Shown here: piece by piece, positions 22,832 through 29,975 of the stretch | Numbering within the stretch: the first letter of the stretch is position 1 | Layout: the number at the start of each line of letters is the position of its first letter | Origin: Candidatus Woesearchaeota archaeon | Lineage (GTDB): Archaea; Nanobdellota; Nanobdellia; SCGC-AAA011-G17; GW2011-AR18 | Direction: 5' to 3' | Length of the DNA stretch: 37,416 nt | NCBI GenBank assembly: GCA_016179945.1 | Contig: JACPCE010000014.1 | Location: forward strand, 1-37,416 | The notes under the pieces: model-generated | Told to the model about the DNA's origin: nothing | Databases searched by the model: none | Seen by the model: only the letters and a program-made list of their open reading frames with translations | Made by a program: the position numbers and the translations under genes

Positions 22832-23167
22832 ATCTCTAACATAACTCAAAGTCTTTACAGCTTCTCCTGTCCTTCTTAAATCTAAATAACTAATGTTTCC
22901 ACCATAATTAATACTTTTAGGATCAAAGTCAGTATGAGACCTGATTAAGATTGGGATCTTACTTTGTCTTTCTTTCAATATATCGATTAATGAATTTCTA
23001 TTAGCTTGGGGCATTTCTCCTATGATTAACATATCTAAACCGTCTCTTACCTTATCTAAAGCTAACTCAACTTCTTCTATTGTTGTAACGTCGTATTGTC
23101 TTTGTAATAAAGTATATGTTATCAAACCTTGTATATGGTTTGTGTCGACAACTAGGATTTTTTTCAT
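22817..23167 (-). CDS. Degenerate response-regulator receiver domain
   Basis: A 116-residue protein with the receiver (CheY-like) fold pattern: 'KKILVVDTNHIQGLITYTLLQRQYDV', 'LDMLIIGEMPQANRNSLIDIL', 'KIPILIRSHTD', 'ISYLDLRR'. The strand-3 phospho-acceptor Asp is replaced by Gly50 ('LIIGEMPQ' for 'LLLDxxMP'), only one of the two acidic pocket residues remains (Asp8), and the C-terminal Lys is absent. It is thus a pseudo-receiver that cannot be phosphorylated in the usual way. A TATA-like ATTTTTAAATAA (about 23190-23200) is 26 bp before the ATG. It overlaps the convergent hypothetical gene by 15 bp. Confidence 0.7.
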   Translation of the reverse strand: MKKILVVDTNHIQGLITYTLLQRQYDVTTIEEVELALDKVRDGLDMLIIGEMPQANRNSLIDILKERQSKIPILIRSHTDFDPKSINYGGNISYLDLRRTGEAVKTLSYVRDLFSS

Positions 23168-23281
23168 AATATGTATTGAAAATTCTAGTTATTTAAAAAT
23201 ATTACAAAAACTTATTCTTTATTTTTTCTCTTTCGATTAAAATTTGACAAGCTTTAAAACTTTTATTCTCTAAACTATTTT

Positions 23282-23653
23282 ATGGTAAACCTTGTATATA
23301 TTCATGCTTATGTCGAGGATGCACAAATTAAAGGAGAACTAACTGAATTCTATTATGATATAAAATCTGGTAGTTTGGAGGGATTAAGATCGATAAAGCC
23401 AGTATTGACTAGATATGCACTAGATGATTTAGCTAGACATTATCCTTTAGATTTTCAAACTGCAGTTAGTGAAAGAGATTTTGTAGGTTTTGGGCTTTGG
23501 ACTTAATGGGATGATCCAAGTAATATAGATTCTTTTTATGAAAGTGAACTACATAGAAAATTTGTTTCATATGTAAGGGAAAGACTAGATAAGGCCACTT
23601 ATAGGGTAGTCCAACTTAGGGATAATAAATTTAGTGTAAGAGATATAAATTAA
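23282..23653 (+). pseudogene. Small gene interrupted by an in-frame TAA
   Basis: The frame opens at ATG 23282 (TATA-like CTTTAAAAC at 23252-23260, 26 bp upstream). It reads 74 residues to 'SERDFVGFGLWT', hits TAA at 23504-23506, then continues in the same frame for 48 more residues ('WDDPSNIDSFYESELHRKF', 'ATYRVVQLRDNKFSVRDIN') to TAA at 23651-23653. The post-stop part has natural protein composition and no start codon of its own, so the gene was probably 123 residues. No family recognised. Truncation by nonsense mutation, readthrough or a base error are the options. Confidence 0.55.
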
Positions 23654-23672
23654 ATTAATCCCTTTCTATCTG

Positions 23673-23713
23673 TAACCCTACAAAAAAGAAACATTTATAT
23701 ATTTGTAGGGTTA
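23673..23713 (+). promoter_or_regulatory. Inverted-repeat operator around the Fic gene TATA box
   Basis: A perfect 12-bp inverted repeat: TAACCCTACAAA (23673-23684) and TTTGTAGGGTTA (23702-23713), separated by 17 bp. The TATA box TTTATATA (23694-23701) sits directly before the right arm and 26 bp before the ATG at 23723. Binding of a dimeric repressor here would block TBP or polymerase. Confidence 0.75.
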
Positions 23714-23722
23714 TAATCATTT

Positions 23723-24685
23723 ATGGTCTTTATAAGTAAAAAAATAATACTTGGGAAGGCAAGATATTATCTTGAGAAATCTATTAGATTGCCAAATGGA
23801 AAAATAAAAAAATTTTCCATTTATCTGAGTAATTATATTCCAAATAGACCCTATGAAAATATTAAAAATTGTAATGGTTTGTTAGAAAGTAAAATTATTT
23901 ATGAGCTTACAAAAATTGCATCTAAGTATTATAAAAAGAATCACATCTTTGATGAGAAATTAATAAAAAAATTAGAAGATACAAAAATAGGCTATAAAAG
24001 TATTATTAATAAACTAAGCAAGAAACAGCTACAAGATGTTATAGACCGATTTACAGTCAATTTTACTTATGAATCTAATGCAATTGAAGGCAATTCTTTG
24101 ACATTAAAAGACGTTACTATGGTCTTACATGAAAAAAAAGCAATTAAGGGTAAAGACCTTAGAGAGATTTATGAAACATTTAACACAAGAGAAGTTATTG
24201 AATTGGTTTTCAACAATAAATTGAAGATAAATGAAAAAGATATTATAAAAATGCATCAAATTCTTGTTAAAAATACAGGGGTAAGTTTTGGATATAAAAC
24301 TATTCCTAATTTTCTACTAGGTAGAAATGTGCAAACAACGCCTCCTGAAAAAGTAGCTGATGAGATGGGCAAGTTAATAGACTGGTATAATAAAAATAAA
24401 GATATTCATCCTCTTGAAAGAGCGGCTATATTTCATGGAAGATTTGAAAAAATACATCCTTTTGAAGATGGAAATGGTAGGGTTGGCAGGATTATCGTTA
24501 ATATAATACTTTTGAACCATTATTATTGCCCATTAATAATAAGAAAAACCCATAGATTATCTTATTTTAATGCATTAGAAAGCTTTGATAATAATCATAA
24601 AGATAAATTAGATAGGTTCTTTGTCGAAAGGTATAAAGAAACTTATGAAAAGTTTTTTGTTATTTATCTAAAATACCTTAAATAA
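23723..24685 (+). CDS. Fic family protein (AMPylase-type, class II autoinhibited)
   Basis: A 320-residue protein with the complete Fic motif HPFEDGNGRVGR (His245-Arg256), which transfers AMP or a related nucleotide group to hydroxyl side chains of target proteins. The N-terminal inhibitory helix motif is present, 'SNAIEGN' (Ser118, Glu122, Gly, Asn124), so the enzyme regulates itself. An N-terminal 90-residue region of unknown fold precedes the Fic/DOC domain. The start is leaderless and lies beside a perfect inverted-repeat operator. No separate antitoxin gene is next to it. The 3' end overlaps convergent gatD by 18 bp. Confidence 0.92.
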   Translation: MVFISKKIILGKARYYLEKSIRLPNGKIKKFSIYLSNYIPNRPYENIKNCNGLLESKIIYELTKIASKYYKKNHIFDEKLIKKLEDTKIGYKSIINKLSKKQLQDVIDRFTVNFTYESNAIEGNSLTLKDVTMVLHEKKAIKGKDLREIYETFNTREVIELVFNNKLKINEKDIIKMHQILVKNTGVSFGYKTIPNFLLGRNVQTTPPEKVADEMGKLIDWYNKNKDIHPLERAAIFHGRFEKIHPFEDGNGRVGRIIVNIILLNHYYCPLIIRKTHRLSYFNALESFDNNHKDKLDRFFVERYKETYEKFFVIYLKYLK

Positions 24686-25978
24686 TCTAAACAAATTTTC
24701 TTCATAAGTAACTCTTTTAGAAATTTCTCCCCTAAAATTATTATTTATTAAATCTTTAATCTGATTTTTCTTGTAATTACTTAGTAACCAAGCTAATTTT
24801 ATAAAAGCTGCTTCTAGAGTCATATCTGAATAATTACCTAGAACTCCTGAATCTTGTAATTTTCTTCCTGTGTCATATACATTCATGTTTACTCTTCCGA
24901 ATATACATTGTGAAGTCATAACTACTGGGATTTTTTTAGCCAATTTATTTAATTCTTTTAAAATTAATTCATTTTCCTTAGTATTTTTATCTATTTTATT
25001 TATTGGTAGATGACCTAAACCAGTTCCTTCTATAATTAATCCATTAAACTTTGAAAACATTTTTACTTCTTCTTTTGATAAATTGGGATGTGCTTTTAGA
25101 ATTCCTAGTTTTAATTTATCATTGAATAGTTTTAGTTTTAATTTATCTTTATGTTCTTTTTTATGATATTCTTGGAAAAATTCTATTTTACCTTCTTTGT
25201 TTATTTTTGCAATTGGATTAGAATTTACAGCTTTGAATGCATCTCTTCTTGAAGTATGTAGTTTTTTAGTTTTACATGCTGGAAGAATATAACAAAAATC
25301 ATCTCCACTTTTTCCATGCATACATATTCCTACTTCATTGAAATTACTTCTTGTAATAAATTGGGCTGCACAAATTAGATTCATTGCAGCATCTGTACTT
25401 GGTCTATCACTGCTTCTCTGCGCTCCAACCAAAATAACTGGCTTATTTAAATTTTCTAGTGTGAAAGACAAAGCTAAACTTGTGAAAGCTAATGTATCTG
25501 TTCCGTGAGTTATAATAATTCCATCAACACCTGCTTTGATTTCTTTTTCAATCTCTTTTGCTATAATATTATAATGAACAAACCTAATATCTTCAGAAAA
25601 CATATTGCCTATTAGTCTTGATTTTATATTTGCTATAGTTTTTAATTCTGGAAACATATTTATTAATTCTGTTGGGCTAAAACTTGGAAATACTGCGCCT
25701 GTAGCATAACTAACTTTTGAAGCAACAGTACCACCTGTATGTAAAATTGCTATTGTTTTTAGATTTTTATTAATTTTAATTTCTTCTTGTTGCTTTGGTT
25801 TTATTTCTTGATTTTTTCTTAGTTCATTCATGTATAATATGTTTTTTTTATCTAAACCTATATTGTAACCAGAATCTAATTTTAAACTTAATATTTTGGG
25901 ATCATTGGTATTCATTACTATTCCTTTTAATATTTCTCCAGTTTTTGTTTTTATTTCAACATAACTTCCTGGCTTCAT
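24668..25978 (-). CDS. gatD: Glu-tRNA(Gln) amidotransferase subunit D
   Basis: GatD, the L-asparaginase-like subunit that frees ammonia from Gln or Asn for GatE. After an N-terminal small beta-barrel ('GSYVEIKTKTGEILKGIVM'), the asparaginase core has the catalytic 'LHTGGTVASKVSYATGAV' (Thr81/Thr84), 'MFSEDI' and 'ITHGTDTLAFTS' (Thr160-Asp161), then 'VGAQRSSDRPSTDAAMNL'. The ATG at 25978 (436 aa) is chosen: it overlaps the stop of the upstream small gene (ATGA) and follows a GGGGGA Shine-Dalgarno. The longer frame from 26008 lies inside that upstream gene. The operon places GatD behind two membrane proteins, away from gatE. Confidence 0.95.
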   Translation of the reverse strand: MKPGSYVEIKTKTGEILKGIVMNTNDPKILSLKLDSGYNIGLDKKNILYMNELRKNQEIKPKQQEEIKINKNLKTIAILHTGGTVASKVSYATGAVFPSFSPTELINMFPELKTIANIKSRLIGNMFSEDIRFVHYNIIAKEIEKEIKAGVDGIIITHGTDTLAFTSLALSFTLENLNKPVILVGAQRSSDRPSTDAAMNLICAAQFITRSNFNEVGICMHGKSGDDFCYILPACKTKKLHTSRRDAFKAVNSNPIAKINKEGKIEFFQEYHKKEHKDKLKLKLFNDKLKLGILKAHPNLSKEEVKMFSKFNGLIIEGTGLGHLPINKIDKNTKENELILKELNKLAKKIPVVMTSQCIFGRVNMNVYDTGRKLQDSGVLGNYSDMTLEAAFIKLAWLLSNYKKNQIKDLINNNFRGEISKRVTYEENLFRLFKVF

Positions 25979-26235
25979 ATTATTCCCCCATAAAATGTTA
26001 CAAACCAAACAGCTTCACTAGGAAAATAAACTGCTTTTACAAATGGAAGCCAAAGAACATATTTAGGTACATCTTTTATCTGCATATTTTCACCTAAATA
26101 ATTGAAATTTTTATTTGGACCACCTAATTTATTAGTAACTTTATTAATTGCATAATTTTTAGTTATCCATGGAGACCACGCCAATAATAGAAATAAAATT
26201 GCAAGTATTAAAATAATTTTAAACTTATTTTTCAT
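25975..26235 (-). CDS. Small secreted or membrane-anchored hypothetical protein
   Basis: An 86-residue protein with a basic start and a hydrophobic helix (about 5-22, 'FKIILILAILFLLLAWSPWI'), then about 60 soluble residues rich in aromatics ending 'PSEAVWFVTFYGGII'. It lies 1 bp after the stop of the channel-like gene and overlaps gatD by 4 bp, so it is the middle gene of a three-gene operon. No family recognised; the short extracytoplasmic domain may bind an envelope component. Confidence 0.6.
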   Translation of the reverse strand: MKNKFKIILILAILFLLLAWSPWITKNYAINKVTNKLGGPNKNFNYLGENMQIKDVPKYVLWLPFVKAVYFPSEAVWFVTFYGGII

Positions 26236-26236
26236 A

Positions 26237-26965
26237 TTATTTTATTTTTTTACTAAGTTTATTAATTTTTTCATTAAGATGTTCCATTATTTTTGGCTTT
26301 TCATAGAATAACGCTGTTTTTATATGTCTAGGAACTTTTTCTGCTTCTTTAACAGTTTCTTCAACCTCTTTTGTAACAACTTTAACTTCTTCGCCAGTTT
26401 CCTTTATTACTTCTTTTGCACCTTTTTCTGCTTCTTTAACTACTTCCTTTACCTGCTTTTCTGTTTCTTTTCTTACATCCTCATTGCCTAATTTAGAAAA
26501 TCTAATGCTTCTTGCTACTGGTCTTAAAAACCTGGCAAACCTTTCTGATCTGGCAACTTCTTTAGCAACCACTTCGCTTTCTCTTACAGCACCAACAATT
26601 TGCTTTTCAACTTCTATACCAACATGAACTACTTTTTGTGTACTAGTCACTGTTTCACCTACACCGAAAAATCCAATAATCCCTTCTAAAAATCTAAAAA
26701 CTAAGAAAAATGGGAAAATAGCTATAATTTCTATCCAAGAAGCTCTTAGAAATTTTGGAAAATTCTTAATTCTTATATATTTAAAAACAAGATCCAAAAC
26801 AAAGATAAATATAATAAAACCATCAATGATTTCTACTGCTATGTGGTGTTTAACCATGAATTCATGAAAAGCAAATTCTCCAATTATTATTGCTAATAAG
26901 ATAACCAGAAGTAAAGGAATTATTTTATCAACAAACACCTCTATTTTATGCAACCAAGGCTTCAT
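26237..26965 (-). CDS. Voltage-sensor-like membrane protein with long amphipathic tail
   Basis: A 242-residue protein. The N-terminal 115 residues hold about three membrane helices with a pattern like S1-S3 of voltage-gated channels: 'GFIIFIFVLDLVFKYIRIKNFPKFLRASWIEIIAIFPFFLVFRFLEG'-type, shown here only by key residues Asp, Arg/Lys-rich linker, 'W-x-E-I-I-x-I-x-P'. No pore helix or selectivity filter follows. Instead residues about 125-215 are repeated Lys/Glu/Val heptads ('KEVVKEAEKGAKEVIKETGE'), probably a coiled coil or amphipathic membrane-surface helix. TATA-like TTTAAATATATAA (about 26981-26993) supports the ATG at 26965. It heads the operon that ends in gatD. Confidence 0.6.
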   Translation of the reverse strand: MKPWLHKIEVFVDKIIPLLLVILLAIIIGEFAFHEFMVKHHIAVEIIDGFIIFIFVLDLVFKYIRIKNFPKFLRASWIEIIAIFPFFLVFRFLEGIIGFFGVGETVTSTQKVVHVGIEVEKQIVGAVRESEVVAKEVARSERFARFLRPVARSIRFSKLGNEDVRKETEKQVKEVVKEAEKGAKEVIKETGEEVKVVTKEVEETVKEAEKVPRHIKTALFYEKPKIMEHLNEKINKLSKKIK

Positions 26966-27059
26966 AAACCCAGAACCTCTATTATATATTTAAATTTATT
27001 GAATTATATTTCAAATTTAATTATGTCTAAAATAGCTATAATTTCTAAAAAATATATAT

Positions 27060-27116
27060 TGTATATAAAAAAAGTTTATATAGAACTTGTCGACACTATA
27101 TATAAATATAATATTA
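27060..27116 (+). promoter_or_regulatory. Multiple TATA-like boxes upstream of the structured element
   Basis: TTTATATA near 27076-27083 and TATATATAAATA at 27097-27108 precede the hairpin by about the right distance to start a transcript around 27105-27128. A further box TATATATATC at about 27296-27305 serves ftsZ directly. Confidence 0.45.
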
Positions 27117-27260
27117 AAAGTTCAATTTCGTTGGTTTTATTGGGCAATAAAACCTCGGGCATGAAATGAACTTTCTCGGGCAATTCTGTTTGTACTTAGT
27201 TATACATTTACAGATCAAGTTTCAACTTGGGCAAGTCAAAACTTTTTCTAAGAGAGGTAT
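27117..27260 (+). ncRNA. Candidate structured RNA or ftsZ leader (unnamed)
   Basis: In a 376-bp gene-free interval, AAAGTTCA (27117-27124) pairs with TGAACTTT (27167-27174). Inside it TTTC (27126-27129) pairs with GAAA (27163-27166) after one bulged A. Then GGTTTTATT (27133-27141) pairs with AATAAAACC (27146-27154) around a GGGC tetraloop, leaving a one-sided loop TCGGGCAT. A weaker hairpin (CTGT...ACAG, about 27186-27213) and CAAGTT/AACTTG (about 27216-27229) follow. The motif GGGCA occurs four times (27142, 27157, 27178, 27229 regions). It could be a free small RNA or a regulatory leader of ftsZ. No known RNA family recognised. Confidence 0.4.
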
Positions 27261-27341
27261 AGTGCCACATAAATAAATAGTTTATTGTGGTTCAGTATAT
27301 ATATCATAATAAAAAAAACAGAAACAGGGGGTAAAAAGAAT

Positions 27342-28430
27342 ATGGAATTTATCATACAAAGTGCATTGGAGAATGTGCAAAGCACAGTGGATCCAAACAT
27401 AGAGATAGGAAGAGCAAGCATAAAAGTTATTGGTTGTGGTGGTGGTGGATGCAACATGACTACTTGGTTGTACAAGAAAGGTGTCAAAGGTGCTGAAGTT
27501 GTTGCTATGAACACAGATAAACAGCATTTAGATATGATGAGTGCAGATAAAAAGGTCTTAATTGGTAGAGATCTTACTAGGGGTTTGGGTGCTGGTGGTT
27601 ATGCTAACGTTGGTATGGAGGCTGCAAAAGAGCAACTTCCAGAAATAAAAGATGCTTTGAAGGGTGCAGACATGGTATTTGTTTGTGCTGGAATGGGTGG
27701 TGGTACTGGTACTGGTTCTGCTCCTGTTGTAGCTCAAGCAGCACGTGATGTTGGTGCCATAGTAATTGGTACTGTAACAAGCCCTTTCTCAATTGAGAGA
27801 GCAAGAGTTGACAAAGCTGAGTTTGGTTTGCAACAATTGAGACAAGTATCTGACACAGTAATTGTAATTGATAACAATAGGTTAGTACAAATTGCAGGCA
27901 ACCTACCAGTTCAGCAAGCTTTTGCAGTAGCTAATGAATTAGTTGCTACAATGATCAAGGGTATTGTTGAAATTATAGCTGTTCCTAGCCTTGTTAATCT
28001 AGACTACGCAGATGTAAAAGCAATTATGACAAACGGAGGAGTATCTGTAGTTGGTGTAGGTGAAAGTGATGGTGAAAGAAGAGTGGAAGAAGCAACAAAA
28101 AGAGCACTAACAAATCCTTTATTGGATGTAAGCTATAAGGGTGCTACAGGTGCATTGATTCATGTAACTGGTGGTCCTGATATGACTCTTGATGAAGTAA
28201 ACAGAATTGGTGAAATAGTAACTGAATCTCTAGATGCTGATGCAAATTGTATTTGGGGTGCAAGAGTAGAAGACCATATGAAGAGTAAAATAAGAGTTAT
28301 GGCAATTATAACAGGAGTTCAAAGTCCGTATGTCTTAGGCAAGAGCTTAGGACCAACAGCAAGCTTTGAAAAATCCAAGACTATGAGCAGAGAACTTGGA
28401 ATTGATGTAGTACACGGAAGGCGTTACTAA
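27342..28430 (+). CDS. ftsZ: Cell division protein FtsZ
   Basis: A 362-residue tubulin-family GTPase that forms the division ring. The GTP-binding G-box is [10 protein letters not shown] (119-128), with '[13 protein letters not shown]' at 27-39, 'NTDKQHL' at 57-63, and the T7-loop '[11 protein letters not shown]' conserved. The C-terminus is short, without the long linker and conserved tail of bacterial FtsZ. The start is the ATG at 27342, preceded by GGGGG (27327-27331); 19 upstream codons in frame have no coding character. Codon use is more G/C-rich than neighbours, as expected for a highly expressed gene. Followed by a structured 3' region and a strong terminator. Confidence 0.96.
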   Translation: MEFIIQSALENVQSTVDPNIEIGRASIKVIGCGGGGCNMTTWLYKKGVKGAEVVAMNTDKQHLDMMSADKKVLIGRDLTRGLGAGGYANVGMEAAKEQLPEIKDALKGADMVFVCAGMGGGTGTGSAPVVAQAARDVGAIVIGTVTSPFSIERARVDKAEFGLQQLRQVSDTVIVIDNNRLVQIAGNLPVQQAFAVANELVATMIKGIVEIIAVPSLVNLDYADVKAIMTNGGVSVVGVGESDGERRVEEATKRALTNPLLDVSYKGATGALIHVTGGPDMTLDEVNRIGEIVTESLDADANCIWGARVEDHMKSKIRVMAIITGVQSPYVLGKSLGPTASFEKSKTMSRELGIDVVHGRRY

Positions 28431-28438
28431 ATCATGCT

Positions 28439-28486
28439 TTAGGGCTCTAAAGTAGAATTCTTTCTACCCCCTGCCCTAGAGACCCT
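28439..28486 (+). other. Structured, possibly two-state element after ftsZ
   Basis: TAGGGC (28440-28445) pairs with GCCCTA (28473-28478), enclosing GTAGAA (28452-28457) with TTCTAC (28462-28467). An alternative pairing, CTCTA (28445-28449) with TAGAG (28477-28481), extended by GGG/CCC, uses the same bases, so the two outer stems exclude each other. It is clearly more G/C-rich than its surroundings and lies between the ftsZ stop and terminator. Confidence 0.45.
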
Positions 28487-28493
28487 CGATAAG

Positions 28494-28532
28494 GCTAAAG
28501 TCTGGTTTCCCCTGGACTTTAGCTTTTTTATT
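28494..28532 (+). terminator. ftsZ terminator
   Basis: A 9-bp stem GCTAAAGTC (28494-28502)/GACTTTAGC (28515-28523) is followed by a run of T (28524-28529 and beyond). Confidence 0.8.
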
Positions 28533-28559
28533 TTTCTTTTTTGGATTTTTCTATAATAA

Positions 28560-29195
28560 TTAAGAAAGTACTATTTCTAATAATGATTTTTGTTTTCTTC
28601 TAATTGAAATTAATTTAAGATTAACACTACTGTGTGTTCTTACTTGTCTATCTTCATGATATTTTAAATTTAATTCATTTGCTATAAGATTAAGATTTGG
28701 CTTTCCTCTGTTTTTTCCTGTTGTATAATAATAAGCGGGATTTTTATGCATTTTGGAAAGATCTAATTCTTCTTCAGCTTTCCAATAAACATAACCTTTT
28801 GCAACTACTGCTTCTAGTCTTGCTTCGTCACGTTGTTCTCTTGAAAGACCAAATAAACCCAGGCCTTGGTCTCTTACTCTTTTCCCACTATCTTTATTTT
28901 TTTTAATTCCTAATTGATCTAGCTCTTCTTTATCTATCAAACCATGATATTTCTCTACTCCATAATTTCCGCTATGGCCCCTTATAGCAAAACTAATAGA
29001 TCTTGCAGCTTGATCTATAGTTACTCCATACTTTTCTGGCATTCTATACTTAATTGCTATATCTCTAGGGAAAAATTCACTTTTTCTGTAATCTTCTGCT
29101 ATTTGTGGATATTCTAATTGTATTCTTCTGCCAAGTGTTGCAGCTTTAATTATCGCAGCAATCTTTCTACTTGGATCATAATTAGTCCGGAACAT
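28560..29195 (-). CDS. DPANN-type orphan protein with 'GL.GLS.EQRDEARLEAVVAKG' repeat-like segment
   Basis: A 211-residue basic protein. N-terminal helical region ('RKIAAIIKAATLGRRIQLEYPQ'), then 'FFPRDIAIKYRMPEKYGVTIDQAARSISFAIRGHSG', resembling an HTH-like region, then 'YHGLIDKEELDQLG', 'SGKRVRDQGLGLFGLSREQR' and a C-terminal basic region. I recall similar proteins in Woesearchaeota-like genomes, with 'AIxGHxGGxxxxxYxGLI' and 'EGKGIxGxxxEQ' units often repeated many times; this one has a single unit. A nucleic-acid-binding role is plausible but unproved. A TATA-like AAATTTTTT element (about 29214-29228) precedes the ATG by 26 bp. Confidence 0.6.
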   Translation of the reverse strand: MFRTNYDPSRKIAAIIKAATLGRRIQLEYPQIAEDYRKSEFFPRDIAIKYRMPEKYGVTIDQAARSISFAIRGHSGNYGVEKYHGLIDKEELDQLGIKKNKDSGKRVRDQGLGLFGLSREQRDEARLEAVVAKGYVYWKAEEELDLSKMHKNPAYYYTTGKNRGKPNLNLIANELNLKYHEDRQVRTHSSVNLKLISIRRKQKSLLEIVLS

Positions 29196-29303
29196 AGTTA
29201 AACTGTAAAAAGAAAAAATTTAAAACACTATCCTAAAAGTTATTATAGATATATGAATATTTTTTGTAATAAATCTTATAAGCAGAGTTGCTTTTGGAAA
29301 TAA

Positions 29304-29918
29304 TTATTTTTTGTGTTTTTCAATTATTTTAGTTGTATGTCTTTTGATAACATCAACTGCTGGAATTAATTTTCCCCTTTCCTTATCTTCTCTTTGACTG
29401 TATTTTTCAAAAAAAACAAAATTCTCCAATGGTTCTCTTCTTGGTTTTTCATCGTATACTTCTGGATATCCTATTGCGAATATTCCTTGAGGTCTTACTT
29501 CGCCTGGAATTCCAATTATTTCCTTGATTTTGCTTTCATCAAACGCGCCAATCCATGTTGTTCCCAAACCAAGTTCATGTGCTTTTAACAACATATTTTC
29601 TATTGCTGCAGAGCAGTTTTGTACTGCATAAAGTGCTTCTCCTCTAGGCCCAAATAATCTTTTTATTTTTACTACATCACTACAAACAACAATAAATACA
29701 GGAGCTTTTGTCATCCAATATTGTTCGTCACATGCTTTTGCTATTTTTTCCCTTGATTCTTTATCTCTAACAACAACAAATCTCCAGTTTTGCACATTTC
29801 CAGAAGATGGGGCTTGTATTGCAGCCTCCAAACATTCAGAAATCAAATACCAAGGGACATTTAAATTCTTAAATTTTCTAACACTTCTTCTCTCTTTTAG
29901 TACTTGATCTAGTTCCAT
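29304..29918 (-). CDS. Nitroreductase-family FMN protein
   Basis: A 204-residue protein with the nitroreductase pattern: 'LKERRSVRKFKNLNVPWYLISECLEAAIQAPSSGNVQNWRFVVVRD' (FMN phosphate and ring contacts from RRSVR and the PSSGN loop), 'AIENMLLKAHELGLGTTWIGAF' and 'IFAIGYP'. Family members reduce nitro, quinone or related compounds with NAD(P)H, or act in flavin and cofactor metabolism. The length is normal. A bidirectional TATA-like TTTATATAAA at 29961-29970 could serve this gene with a leader of about 22 nt. Substrate unknown. Confidence 0.88.
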   Translation of the reverse strand: MELDQVLKERRSVRKFKNLNVPWYLISECLEAAIQAPSSGNVQNWRFVVVRDKESREKIAKACDEQYWMTKAPVFIVVCSDVVKIKRLFGPRGEALYAVQNCSAAIENMLLKAHELGLGTTWIGAFDESKIKEIIGIPGEVRPQGIFAIGYPEVYDEKPRREPLENFVFFEKYSQREDKERGKLIPAVDVIKRHTTKIIEKHKK

Positions 29919-29975
29919 TTTGTAATTTTTTAGTGTAACGTAAAGTTTTTATCCTATTGATTTATATAAAGGCAT

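Noticed and set aside
23504-23506. Recoding as selenocysteine or pyrrolysine, or an altered genetic code, to explain the in-frame stops
   Set aside because: Both interruptions are TAA, not TGA or TAG, and TAA ends many other intact genes in the window.
27604-27804. Gln/Leu/His-rich minus-strand frame
   Set aside because: It is the antisense shadow of ftsZ codons for Ala/Gly/Gln repeats, with no promoter or ribosome site.
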